64,000 nucleotides of DNA from Epichloe hybrida (Eukaryota > Ascomycota > Sordariomycetes > Hypocreales > Clavicipitaceae). Numbering within the stretch: the first letter of the stretch is position 1; each line of letters begins with the position of its first letter. A program made the position numbers and the translations under genes. The stretch is taken from positions 124,001 to 188,000 of the forward strand of contig JAFEKR010000002.1 in the NCBI GenBank assembly GCA_019022495.1. The letters run 5' to 3'. Shown here one piece after another: positions 24,780 to 35,309 of the stretch. The notes beneath the pieces were generated by a model. The model made no database searches. It saw only the letters and a program-made list of their open reading frames with translations, and was not told the DNA's origin.

Positions 24780-26671
24780 ATGACCATAGCCATGGATGTA
24801 ATACTTACGACCACTCTTCTTAAGAGCGTGCTGCCGATACTAGCCGTGCTAGTGGCCGTACGGCTTCTCAAGCCAAGAACGACTCGGTGGATTATCGAGT
24901 GCACTATAACGGTAAAATATTAAGTCTTTGAGTTTATCAACCTACTAAACTTACTAATGTTCTTTGCAGAAATGCTTGGAGTACGCCCATCCTGTTCGAG
25001 ACAGTCAAGGAAACCAGATTCCTGGGCCACATTGGCAATGGCTGAACGGACAGACCTTGGATAAATTTTTGAATGGGAGAGAAAAGGCTCGCGAGTGGCA
25101 GGGCTTCGGTCCAATCTACAGAATATGGGCTTGTTCAAAACCAGAAGTGTACGTTTCAGCCAATCTCGGCCACTTTGGTGTGTCGTCCGTCCATTGCGTC
25201 CCCTGACATGAATGAACATAGCGTCATCACAAAGCCAGAAGATGTCAGAGCGTTCCATACAGATTCCAGCTCCCATAACAAAGCGCGGTCAAGCAATGCA
25301 GGATGGCTATTTCACCAACTTTTGGGATCGTGTATGGGCCTCGTCAATGGGACGCGCTGGAAAAAGATCCGCTCAGAGTTCGGACCATCATTCGTTTACT
25401 CAGCCATAACTCAGAAAGCCCTTGACATAAGCAAAGACGCCAAGCGCTACGTGGAGAAGTTCGAAGATTCCCCGTCACTCACAGTCCATGTAGCAAACGC
25501 CGTATCACGATTCCCATTCTTCTGTACTGCGAATCATCTCTATGGAGAGCTTAGTAGTGAAGAACAGCTCGAGCTGTGGGAGCTGGGCCAGCGGAATCTG
25601 CGAATAATGGGACACGTGCTTTCGGGAGGACTATTCCGGTTCCCAATTGCCCGTTTCCTCTACAGGAGCGCTACACACGATCTCGAAATATTTCTCAACG
25701 ATTGGACCATGTTTAACCAGCGGATGTATCACGCAAGAGTCAACAATGACTCTCAGCCGCCAGTAGTTTCTCTCTGGGGAAAGGTTTTAGATGGCACCTT
25801 AACTGAGGGAGAGGTACGAGACCAAGAAAATCACTCGAGAGAGAAATTTTTGTTTGACATCAGACAGGTCGTTCATACTCTCAGCGAGATCCTTTTTGCC
25901 AATCTGGACGTGTCCACAGGCAGCCTGTCATGGCTGGTCATCTATCTTGCAACGGAAAAAGACATACAGAGTCAGGTGGTTGCGGAGATGAGGCAAAACA
26001 TCGATAATCTGGACAGCTACTGCGCACTAAAGAAGACAATATTGGCATATTGTGTCCTGGAGACCCTTCGCCTTCGCCCTTTCACTGGTGAGTCAAGTCA
26101 GTCACTAGATTGTTTTACAACACAACAAGAGCTCCTGACTCGAGACGTAGTATTCTCCATCCCTGAAAGTTCACCTCACGACAAAGTGTTGCAAGGGTTT
26201 AGAATACCTCGAAATGCAAGTAGCTTTCTTTGGAAAATGTGGTCATGTTTGGCTAACAATCGTAGACCTCCGTCGTTGTTGACACTTTAGCCATCAACTA
26301 TAATCGCCAGTTCTGGGGCGAGAAGAACGAAATCTTTGATCCAAATCGCTTCAAGTCGATCAAACAACTTGAGGTTAGTGACATATCTGAACTCACTGGC
26401 TGCAGGCCACACAAGCTTACTTTCCATTCAGCTGCGATACAACTTGTTCACCTTTGGTATGGGCACCAGGAAATGTCTGGGGTCACATTTTGCTGAATTG
26501 ATGATGAAATATTTCATCATTCATTTGCTGGATACTTACTCCCTAGACATGCCAATGGGAAAGGAAACTGGCCCCGAGGACACGTCGATGCATACCTGGG
26601 TACCCATCCCGGACAAGAAAATCGTAATGCGTAGGAGGTCATCTCCTTTAGTCGCAAGTCAGTTGAAATGA
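24780..26671 (+). CDS. Cytochrome P450 of ETP cluster (GliC/GliF-like)
   Basis: Membrane-bound monooxygenase. In ETP pathways a P450 (GliC) oxidises the diketopiperazine alpha-carbon so that glutathione can add. Exons 24780-24911, 24970-25148, 25222-26215, 26266-26373 and 26432-26671; 550 residues. Exon 1 is an N-terminal hydrophobic anchor. The I-helix reads [13 protein letters not shown], the K-helix ETLR, and the haem loop [12 protein letters not shown] with the axial Cys. The third intron (26216-26265) fits only as GC-AG (GCAAGT donor, CTAAC branch site), because the nearby GT donor breaks the frame. No defects are seen. It is the only P450 in the cluster portion visible, while gliotoxin and sirodesmin clusters have two or more. 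Whether it matches GliC or GliF needs a phylogeny. Confidence 0.85.
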
Positions 26672-26974
26672 GGGAGGCGCTCTTGAGGCAGTGAATAACT
26701 GTCATTACTTGGTCAGGACTGAATAATTTCTAGTCATATTGTAGACCGTCCTATTGATGGAAAATATCATTGTACTGACACTTGATGGACATCATTATTA
26801 AAAGGGTTCGCATTCTACATTGCACATGCTCATGTTGTCGACGACACCAATTGATGGTGAATCTGCTACATATGCTGCATCTATTTTTTCCCGAGCAGAA
26901 AGACATCTGTAAAAAGCTCTACTGACATGTCAGTACCAATTGAGGCTTCTATTCCGTATTCGTCATCGGATGCC

Positions 26975-27783
26975 TTATCGCCCGTTCAGCCGAATCTCCT
27001 CCTCAGTCATTCCGAGCCTATTGTTCTCAAACATGGCCCTCTCAATGTACGGCAGCCTGTCAACAGCCTCACTCCATGCCTTTGTCCTTGGCCAATTGTC
27101 AAAATCGATCTTGGCGTTTTTCGCCACCCTGGGGTTAGCCAAGGGTTGAATCGCAAAATCGGCCAGGGTCGGGCGGTCCGCCAAGGCAACCCATTTCTGG
27201 CCAGGCTCGCTCAGTCTCTTCTCCAAGATGTCATATTCTCTTTTTATCGCATCTTCGATCACTTTCAGGGCAGGAGAAAGCTGGGGATCATTGCGCAATT
27301 TCAGCCACCATTCTCCCGTGGCACCCAAGCCGGCAGTGTACGCAATGAGCCAGTTCATGACTTGCACTCTCTCAATTGCGGTCTTGCCGATGTACAGGCC
27401 ATCCTTGTCGTACTTGTCACAGAGATATATCAGCATGGAAGTGCTTTCGAAGACATTCAATCGCCGCTGCTCCCCATTGCCTGCCTCAAAGATCTCCACA
27501 TCCTCCATTGCTGGGAGCTGCTTGTAGGGATTGATCTCATGGTACCACCGCTCGTCTGGCAGAGATTCAATCAGGTGAATCGAGAAAGGAATATTTAGGG
27601 CCTCAAGAATCATGAGAGGCTTCAGGCTATTGGCAGTCGGAGCCGGAATAGCTTCTTCGAGTCAGCAATGTCTCGACGTAGCTTTGGGGCCGGAAGCTCC
27701 ATCTCCATACCTTTCCGCACGTAAAGAACTAACCTGTCTCGAGGGACATCGGGGTGTCTGGAGTGGTCTTCCTGTGAATCCAT
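26975..27783 (-). CDS. gliG: Glutathione S-transferase (GliG type)
   Basis: Specialised GST that adds two glutathiones to the oxidised diketopiperazine, supplying the ETP sulfur. Exon 1 is 27783-27711, exon 2 is 27651-26975; the acceptor could be three bases earlier (27654). About 249 residues against about 240 in GliG. N-terminal thioredoxin-like half: LVLYVRK, then APTANSLKPLMILEAL across the splice site, INPYKQLPAMED (cis-Pro region) and FESTSMLIYL (glutathione gamma-Glu site). C-terminal helical half: WLIAYTAGLGATGEWW and RPTLADFAI. The frame is intact. It converges on the P450 with about 300 bp between stops. Cluster context favours GliG over a housekeeping Ure2-like GST. Confidence 0.85.
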
Positions 27784-28430
27784 AGTGAACTCTCACTCAA
27801 AAAAGAACCTGTGCGCAATACGATTATTCTTGGTGTTCATGTGGTATCGGAATGCCTGTGTCGCGATTCTCAGCTTATTAGATATGCACAGCAACGCTCG
27901 GTAGAAGGCGTTTTAATGTTGGCCAACCATCAAACGTTCCTTTGATTTCGCATCATGATTTCTCCCCTCAAAGCGAAAATAAGTGACCGGAAAGCTTCGC
28001 CTACAGGTATGTCGAGCACGTACAGCGCGGCGTTTCCGGCGACTTCGGGCTTTCAACTTGCTGGTAGACCCCGAATCAAGGGACGGAAATGGGCAAATGA
28101 TGGCCGATCGGAGACCGAACCGGCGGTCTCATCAAATCAGGCATTGCCGCACGTCTCACGCTTTTGGTGCATGAAAGAGGCTTAGTCGCCCCATTGACAG
28201 TTCTCCGAGCATCCAGAAAGACCACAGAAATCACTGCGCCAGGAAAATAGTCTCCTATTCAAAACATCTGATAGCCTTGTAAAACATTAATGCAAACCAA
28301 TCGTGTTCTACTATATGCTATGGTCCGGTGGCTTGATGAAAATTTGATCCCGAGGGCTGTCACTAGTATAGGTGAGGTACCAAGTACAGTCTAATGTTCT
28401 GCTCGACGACCCCAACGAAGTTTAAGACGC
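27784..28430. other. gliG promoter / transporter 3' region
   Basis: About 650 bp between the GST start and the transporter stop, both genes on the minus strand. No coding gene is seen. It carries the one perfect ETP-type regulatory palindrome noted separately at 28108. Confidence 0.45.
28108..28118. promoter_or_regulatory. Putative GliZ/SirZ binding site TCGGAGACCGA
   Basis: Exact match to the TCGG-N3-CCGA palindrome reported as shared by promoters of ETP clusters, and of the spacing expected for a Zn2Cys6 dimer. It lies 325 bp upstream of the gliG-like start. I found no second perfect copy by eye in the other cluster promoters. Confidence 0.5.
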
Positions 28431-30111
28431 CTATTCCGCTTGGGGTTGGTTCGTCTTTGGCTTCTTCAATGATCGCCACTGAATACCAATCGCCCCGAGC
28501 AATGTTCCTGCACACAGCCCAGTGACAATGAAGAAAACGACACCAATCACGTGGGCGTAGACTGGTATAACTTTCGGCAGCTGATCCGCATTGAAGAGAT
28601 TTTTGAAGTCGGTCAGGCCTCCCTCAATTAACTTGTGAGTATCGAACCCCGGCAAGGCATCCGCAACCCCAGTAGCAAGTCTATTCAGAAACACGTTCTG
28701 TGAGACAGCAACGAAGATTGCGCCGCCCAACATCTGCATCATGTTGATGAAATCGACGCCGAAAGGCACATCCCTCTCAGCCAACACATGCTGCGCGCAT
28801 ACAATCGGTTGCTGAAGACCGAAACCTATGCCAAAGCCGAGTAGTGCTTGATAGCCAATCCATGTCGGCTGAGGTGTGTCCACGTCGAAAGTCGAGATGA
28901 GTCCCGCTCCAACGGTCGCAAGAACAGTGCAAAGCAGCATTGAAGGATTGTAGTACCCAGTAATGTTCGTGATGATGCCGGAGAGAATCGACATGACCAA
29001 GAATCCCAAGATCAGCGGCATGACCATGACACCTGATGATAGCGCCGATGCATTTTTGATGGCCTGGAAGTAAATTGGCAAGTAGGTGACTGCAATGAAC
29101 ATGGCTCCAGAACTACAAAGCGCGAATATGGAAGCGAACCAGATGTTTCTGTTCTGGACAATTGCCGTAGGTATTGCGCGCGTTTTGGGCAAGAAGACTT
29201 GAAGAGCCAGGAAAAGGGCTGTCAAAACGGCAAAAACCACGAGCAGAGCAATGACGCGACCGTCACTCCATGCGTAGACGGCGCCTCCCCATTGAAGTCC
29301 CAGCACGAGACAGACAAGCGCTGCGACAAGGATGAGTATCTCGGGGATCTTGGCGAAGATCAATTTGTCCTTGAAAGTCCAGTTGGCGTACTCAGGGTCA
29401 ACGGGCGTGGTGACCCAGAATGTCAGAATGACTGCGGTGATGACGCCAAGCGGAACGTTGACAATGAAACACCATCGCCAAGTCGCGCCATCTGCAAAAG
29501 CACCACCGATGAACGGCCCGCACAAACTTGCGATGCCAAACATGCCAGTGGTTATGCCGAGGAGAGCTGGCCGGCGTTCCATTGGTGCCGCGTGGACCAG
29601 GACAAGAGTGCTCCCCGGAAAGATGCCAGCGGCACCGAGACCTGCGATAGCTCTGCCCACGATGAGTGTGGTTGAGTTCGGCGCAGCGGCGCAAATGACG
29701 GAGCCTAGCTCAAAAATGGCAAGGGCTACGAGGAGCACGATTTTGACAGACATGGTGGTGTAGAGCTTGCCATAAGCTATTTGGAATGAGGATGTTGTGA
29801 GAAGGTAGGCAGTGGTATACCAGCCGACGTCCTCGATTGCTTTGAACTCATTCGTGATGATGGGAACCGCCGTGGTTATAATGGTTTGATCCTGCGAATG
29901 CGTTTAGTTACTTTGTTTCGAGGAGAAGCCAAAGACGTGCAGAGCTTACCAGACCGCAAAGGAATAGCGACAAGCAAAGCGAAACGACGATGATGAAGAG
30001 CTTGAAACCAGAGGCATATTCTTTCTTTGGCTCTGTATTACTGTTGTCACGGTCAGCTGCGGAAGCCGACGCAGCTGTCTGACCTTTCTCCCCAACTTCG
30101 CTATTGGACAT
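28431..30111 (-). CDS. gliA: MFS drug:H+ antiporter, ETP efflux pump (GliA/SirA type)
   Basis: Plasma-membrane exporter of the DHA2 (14-TM) class, expected to pump the ETP out and help self-protection. Exons 30111-29950 and 29891-28431 with a 58-nt phase-0 intron; 540 residues, close to GliA. The N-terminal tail is hydrophilic (MSNSEVGEKG...), the first TM follows KKEYASGFKLF, and the DHA motif LDQTII straddles the splice site. GRAIAGLGAAGIF and WRWCFIVNVPLG are the usual motifs of this family, followed by about ten further hydrophobic segments. The C-terminal tail is basic. It is transcribed divergently from the gliK-like gene. No frame defects. Confidence 0.88.
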
Positions 30112-30577
30112 TTTGTTGTTTGGATGAGGAGTGTATTGTTGCGAAATGTTGCGAAGACGACAGACAGTAGACAGACAGTAGACAGACAGTAGACAGACAG
30201 TAGACAGACAGTAGACAGACAGTAGAGTAGGACTAAAGATCAAAGAGAAAGAAACAGTGAAGCAGAGAAGACTCGAAAAAAACTCCGTCGGGCGTTGCAT
30301 GAGACGTCGTGACGTGCTCGGAAACTTTTCGGACACTAAACAGCAACGCAACGCAGACGACGGCACCGACACCGACGTCTGTCATGTGTCATGCAGGGTT
30401 GCATGCATCTATCTTTTTGCAGAGACACACTGAGACGAATAAAAGAGCTCCTACCACCATGAAAAGGCTGGAAGCAAAGGCCCAAGTAATTTCAATCATC
30501 GCCACCAACCTGGTTGCACGCGACTCGCACCACAACGCCACAGTCAGTCAGTCCCGTTTTTGCGGAATCCGGTCGTC
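30112..30577. promoter_or_regulatory. Bidirectional promoter, transporter / gliK-like
   Basis: 466 bp between divergent start codons. It contains the 11-bp tandem array at 30160-30225 close to the transporter start. Repeated ACCGAC/CGACGT words sit near 30300-30380. No TATA box or full ETP palindrome was found. Confidence 0.45.
30160..30225. repeat. 11-bp tandem repeat (GACAGACAGTA)n
   Basis: Six perfect head-to-tail copies, about 50-115 bp upstream of the transporter ATG, within its probable 5' leader or core promoter. Copy number in such repeats is often variable between strains and can change expression; that is inference here. Confidence 0.85.
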
Positions 30578-31620
30578 ATGACCACGACCACGACCTCGAC
30601 CACGACCTCGACCACGACCACGACCACCAGCACGAGCCACAATCGTAATCACGATGGCTCTGCCTGGTACTTCGGCTATGGAGCCAACATGGCTGCATCT
30701 GTCTTCATTGAGAGGCGCAAAATTCGACCACTGCGAACCGAAGCCGCTTACATCCCGTCTCACGCACTGTGCTTCAATGTACTGGGCATCCCATACCTCG
30801 ATCCTGGAAACGGAGGGATAAGGCCCCTTGTTGATCAGGAAAAGGAAACGGCCGACCCGAAAGCCTGCGTGCATGGAGTCGCTTACCTCTTGACACCCGA
30901 CCATCTCAAAAAAGTTGTCTTGAGCGAAGGGTGCGTTGCCGTTCCCATCCACGTTCCCATCCACGCTCCCATCCACCTCTCATTAGGCCCGCCCCATGAA
31001 GGCGTTTCACATGCAACATCTTCCAGAGATCAGCTACTGACCAAAAGAAACCCGGTTCGCAGCGGAGGCATCGCATATAATGTGGTCCAGCTTGATGCGA
31101 AGCTGCTGCAGGACGGCGCCACCATCCAGGTGAAGACCCTGATAGGTAGACATAATGTTGACGCTGAGAGCGAGCGACTTCCGTCGATGCGGTACATTGT
31201 GAGCATCCTCCCTGCGCCATCATCCATCTCCTGTGGCTGGCTTGATGCCGTCGTGGAAAAAAATAATTCTTCTTCCAACGTCGAACTAATCAGAGCGGGT
31301 CATCCGTCCATCTAACCAAGGGTGTTTTGACGAGAGGCGCCAACGAGCAGAATTTACCGCAATGGTACCAGCAGAAGCTAGCGAGGCAAGCGACGTACCA
31401 GCCCAGGAAAGGTTGGTGGTTTCAGCTTGGCGTGTCGCTATTCCTGTGGCCGTGGACACGGGTAGGAATCATGACGGAGAGATTGGTCTACAAGTTCCAA
31501 GGACCTGATGGACACGTTCCAGCCTGGTTCCTGTTCATTTTCGACTTCTTACTGCGGCTATTGTGGGCGCAGCACGATTACATCAACGGGCCAATCTTTG
31601 GGCGAGGGGATGGGCGATAG
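30578..31620 (+). CDS. gliK: Gamma-glutamyl cyclotransferase (GliK type)
   Basis: Removes the gamma-glutamyl groups from the bis-glutathione adduct in ETP biosynthesis. Exons 30578-30930, 31063-31198 and 31321-31620; introns 132 and 122 nt, the second with a TCTAACC branch site; 262 residues (GliK about 253). The first 16 residues are a Thr/Ser run coded by ACGACC repeats. Then come the GGCT substrate loop YFGYGANM and the catalytic Glu in VVLSEGGGIAYNVV, assembled across intron 1. The third exon gives RYIGVLTRGANE and a Trp-rich tail with hydrophobic segments (LGVSLFLWPW, WFLFIFDFLL) seen in this subgroup. Intron 1 is a multiple of three and stop-free, so retention would insert 44 residues beside the catalytic Glu. 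No breaks are seen. Confidence 0.85.
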
Positions 31621-31710
31621 ATAGATGGGGACTGAAGCTTGGGGGCGGAGGATCAGACCAAGCAATTCGTGTAAAACACGGTGCTTCTTCTTCATTGCTA
31701 CCGCTGCATA

Positions 31711-33316
31711 TTACCCTACTTGTTGCTGTGGCTTGTCATGCTCAGCATCAGGATACAGTTTCTTCACATATGCCCTGATTCCCTCATCCCACAGCTGAGG
31801 CACTTTATCCTCGAGGACAGGAAGTGTTTGATCTCGCGAGGCAGCAAAATCCTCCACCTCTCTAAAGACCCTTATTAGATTGAGGCCGATGACCTTCTCC
31901 ACGTTTTCAGGAGAGATGCCCCCCTCGAGCATCTTTGCCACAACGTTGGGGTATTTGGAGACGTCTTCCAAACCCTGGACGTGGGTTGGCATCCCGTCAA
32001 AATCGGAGCCCAAGCCCAAGTGATCGTATCCTATTCTCTCTGCGACGTACACAATATGGTCTACAACGTCGTCGACGGTAGACTTGTTGGGCTCTTTATT
32101 TGTGAGCTCGGGAATGAAGCTAATCATGATGATTCCGTTGTTCACTTTGAGCTTGTCCAGGACATGATCTGGCACGTTGCGAACATGTGGGACCAAAGCG
32201 AAGCTAAATTCACGAACCAAGTGTTAACAAAAATGTATGTCTGCGGGCATGCTGATGATGTTGCATACGTACGCAGAAGAATGCGAGAACATGACTGGTG
32301 CCAATGACACGTTTAATGTATCAACCATTGCCGCCTCGCTGACATGAGAAAGATCCACGATCCTGAGATGACGTCAACTCGATTTCGAGAGTAGTAGTGC
32401 TACAAAGCGTGCTGCTTACATGCCGATGCGATTCATTTCGCGCACCATGTCCCGACCGTGAGAGGAAAGGCCATTGTGAGCTGGCGCTTTCGAAGTCTGT
32501 TGCAAGTAAAGGTAAGTGAGCGAGCGCTCTTGTCGCAGACCTTCAGACCTTCAGAGCAACATGCAACATGCAACATGCAACATGGCGGGGACACATGACA
32601 TGCACTTACAGCGCTGTCAACGTAAAGATTATTCTTTCCATGCGCCAGGGTCATGTACCGAACGCCAAGTCTGTGAAAGATTCGCAAGGCGCTGCTGCTA
32701 TTGCCAATCTGATGCAAGCCCTCTGCGCCCATGAGGCTGGCACACTTGCCGCTTTTGAAGATGCGCATGATATCGTCTGCTTTGTGCACAATCTCAAGCT
32801 TGTCAGAGTAGAGCTTCACTATGCGGCACAACAGGTCAATCTGCTGGATTGTGTCCCGCATGCTTGGGAGGTGCGCTGCATCTGAGACGTCATCTTCTTC
32901 TTCCGGGCTAACAATAGTATTAGAAGGTGTCTCTGCTCCGTGTTGCATTGCATGCCATATGGGTAACAAGTTGAAATGAGTCGCCAAAACTGTACCATTC
33001 AACAAAGACGCTCCAAAACACAGCGCCGGCTTTGCCCTGCAGCAATCGTTTCAGGTCAACATGGCCTGCGAGGTCTCTGTGCGGTTCAAAACGTTGGTCG
33101 ACGTGAAAGTCGTAGTAGGCTCGAATCATGTGCATCCAGTCGTTGTGTCCGTCTGGTCGAGGTCAGCATTACATTACATACAGAAAGCGGGCATAAGCCG
33201 GCCGGCCTGGGGTTGTTTATTGTTGGGGAAGTCGGCAAGGCACGGATACCTATGAGAGGCACCTTGGACATCAAGGCCAAAGCCTGCTCGAGGCGGGAAG
33301 GCTCCGTCGAACTCAT
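31711..33316 (-). CDS. gliJ: Membrane-dipeptidase-like Zn peptidase (GliJ type)
   Basis: Cleaves the Cys-Gly bonds of the trimmed glutathione adduct in ETP synthesis. Six exons: 33316-33250, 33152-32996, 32907-32610, 32496-32420, 32362-32273 and 32203-31711. The five introns are 57-113 nt; the spliced length is 393 residues and all phases agree. The metal ligands of the renal-dipeptidase family are all present. They are His and Asp in LIDGHNDW (split by intron 1), the bridging Glu in [10 protein letters not shown], His in DLSHVSE and His in [17 protein letters not shown] near the C-terminus is the family's last substrate motif. There is no signal peptide, consistent with a cytosolic ETP enzyme. 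Convergent with gliK-like, 90 bp between stops. It appears intact. Confidence 0.9.
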
Positions 33317-33656
33317 TGTCTGAACGATGGCGGATATTCCACGCTGGTTTGGTTTCCGGATGCCGGGTGGTATTATCGAGGAGACGGTTTACGAGACCAA
33401 ATCTCAACCATTACGGCTGCCAGCAGAGAGCCATGGACCAGGACTAGCTTTAACAACAGCGTGAGTACGGAGCCAGCTGTATGTAGTAATAGGTGGTAAT
33501 AGGTCTGGTGTCTCATTCGGCGACTCAAACTGCTTCATGTTATTTTCCGAGCCAAACATGGTAATCCGTACGGAAGACTATGTGGTCATCCTCTCCCCGT
33601 CCCGCCCGTCGTATTGTATTGTAAAGGTTCCCTGCAACAGCTCAATACAGAGAAAG
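33317..33656. other. gliJ-like promoter / methyltransferase 3' region
   Basis: 340 bp between two minus-strand genes. TCGGCGACTC near 33519 is only a half-site. No gene. Confidence 0.35.
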
Positions 33657-34742
33657 TCAAGTTGGCGTCACTCTTGTCCTGGACCTCCCGCCTCCCGCCG
33701 CCTTCTTCCTGCCGTACGTCAAATAATAGTGCCACTGGTTCCCAACCCCCTGCAGTTCATCACGCAGCTCCCTCTCCAGCGAATCGAACTCGTGCTCGTT
33801 GGGGAAGCCGGCTTTTCCTGTGCGACCAGGTGAGTGAGATGCAGTCAGCAAGAATGCCCACAACAAACAAACAAACAAACATGCAGCACACACGGGTTGG
33901 TTGTGTTGTGTCCCGATGCAGTTGCCTTTTTTTTTTTCTTTTTTTTTCTTTTTTTTTTGGCAAAGGGTCTATTGCTTCCGGGCGTCCTGCAGAATGCAAA
34001 GGCAATGCAAGGCTCACTTACCTGCCGCCATTCGTTTCACGGTGCGCAGCATGTTGAGGCACAGCTCGGTCGACCATTCCCCCTCCTGCTTGTTCCTCGC
34101 AGCCGCGCCGATGGGCACAGTCTGGACTTCTTCGTAAATCTCCTCGGCTCCAGCGTCCCGCAGCCAACCGGACAATCTGACGCCTGGGTCGGGCAACTGG
34201 CCGATGCTGGTCCATGCAGCGACGGCAATGTCCCGAAACCGCATCATGGCCTTGTGCGCGTCGCCTTCCTGGATCTTGACCATGTTTCCCTCGTGCAGCT
34301 CGATCCAGCCGCCCGGTTTTGCGAGCGCCACGAGGTTGGCGACGGCCTGCTGCGCTTGCTCGTTGCTGCGGCACGCTGCGAGCACGAAGCGTTGATGGAC
34401 AATGTCGAAACTCACCACCATGGTCTTGTCCCATGGTTCAAAAATGGATTGATTCAGTAATGTCATGCTGCTTGGTCGCTGTGCTTCTGGCGGAAACTGC
34501 TCGACGGCGATATCCGTTCCGATTAGTTGAGCTGTGTCGGGGACCAAGTTTGCCAAGTCGAGGAGCCAATTTGCCTGCGCAGTCCCCGAATCCAGAATCC
34601 GCAAATTGTGTCGTCGTCCCATATCGGCTGGCGCCATGAGGAGCTTCCCTCCCATGATGGACTTGACGAGTGCGTGTTGCACATTGAGCCGGTCGTTCTC
34701 GCTTTGGTGCCGCGAGCGTCCAGTTACCACTACGGACTCCAT
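33657..34742 (-). CDS. gliN: SAM-dependent methyltransferase (GliN-like)
   Basis: Probable N- or S-methyltransferase acting on the ETP. GliN N-methylates the amide of gliotoxin; SirN and related enzymes are in the same UMTA-like group. Exons 34742-34022 and 33817-33657 joined by a 204-nt phase-1 intron that contains a long T/A run; 293 residues. SAM motif I is RILDSGTAQANWLLDLA, and motif II/III features are FDIVHQRFVL and LAKPGGWIELHE. The second exon supplies the family C-terminus (GFPNEHEFDSLEREL, WHYYLTYGRK). Assignment to GliN rather than another LaeA-like methyltransferase rests on the DSGTA motif and the context. No defects seen. Confidence 0.78.
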
Positions 34743-35309
34743 GGTGACTGAAGGGCAGACTTGCTAATTGCTAATTGCTAATTGCTCTCCACGTTTCGTT
34801 GTGAGACTCATGAATGTTTCCGGGCGTGCGTGGGGGATTTGGAGTGCACGTGGATGTCACTGACGCTTCATCGGCAACTCTTGAAGAGGAGGTTCAAGCC
34901 AAGTTAATTGACGAGTCTATTCTCATTCTACGATTCAACCTCGTCTGCTTCAAGTACTATTTCATCACACTCACGTCGGCGTACAGCTCCATCACTTACG
35001 GTCCGGGCAATTGAACGCCGAGAAGTGGACCGAGAGTTGCCTCGCTGTTACAAGTTGGCCGGGCTGCGTCCTCCCTCACCAACAGGCAGACTGACGGGAC
35101 CAGTCATCATCCAGGTTCCAACATGGATGTGTGTTGTTATACACGGTCAATTTGTGCTAGTGATTCAAGTAAAAAACCGCTGCCAGCATCGCCATCTCAC
35201 GATGGAATCAAATCATGCCATTCAGACAACCTGGTGCATTCCGTAGTCCGTAATTCCCCAATCATCTCCCGTCCGCCAAACTTTATCTACTTCCCTTGAA
35301 TATGTCTCG
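34743..35309. other. Methyltransferase promoter / regulator 3' region
   Basis: 567 bp with no recognisable gene. A triple CTAATTG word lies at 34764-34785 just upstream of the methyltransferase start. Small open frames on the plus strand lack motifs. Confidence 0.4.

Noticed and set aside
25149..25221. P450 starting within 25073-25220
   Set aside because: That open stretch includes an intron. The upstream exons 24780-24911 and 24970-25148 give the membrane anchor and join in frame.
33900..33960. Poly-T stretch as a terminator
   Set aside because: It lies in the 204-nt intron of the methyltransferase gene, and T-runs are not Pol II terminators.
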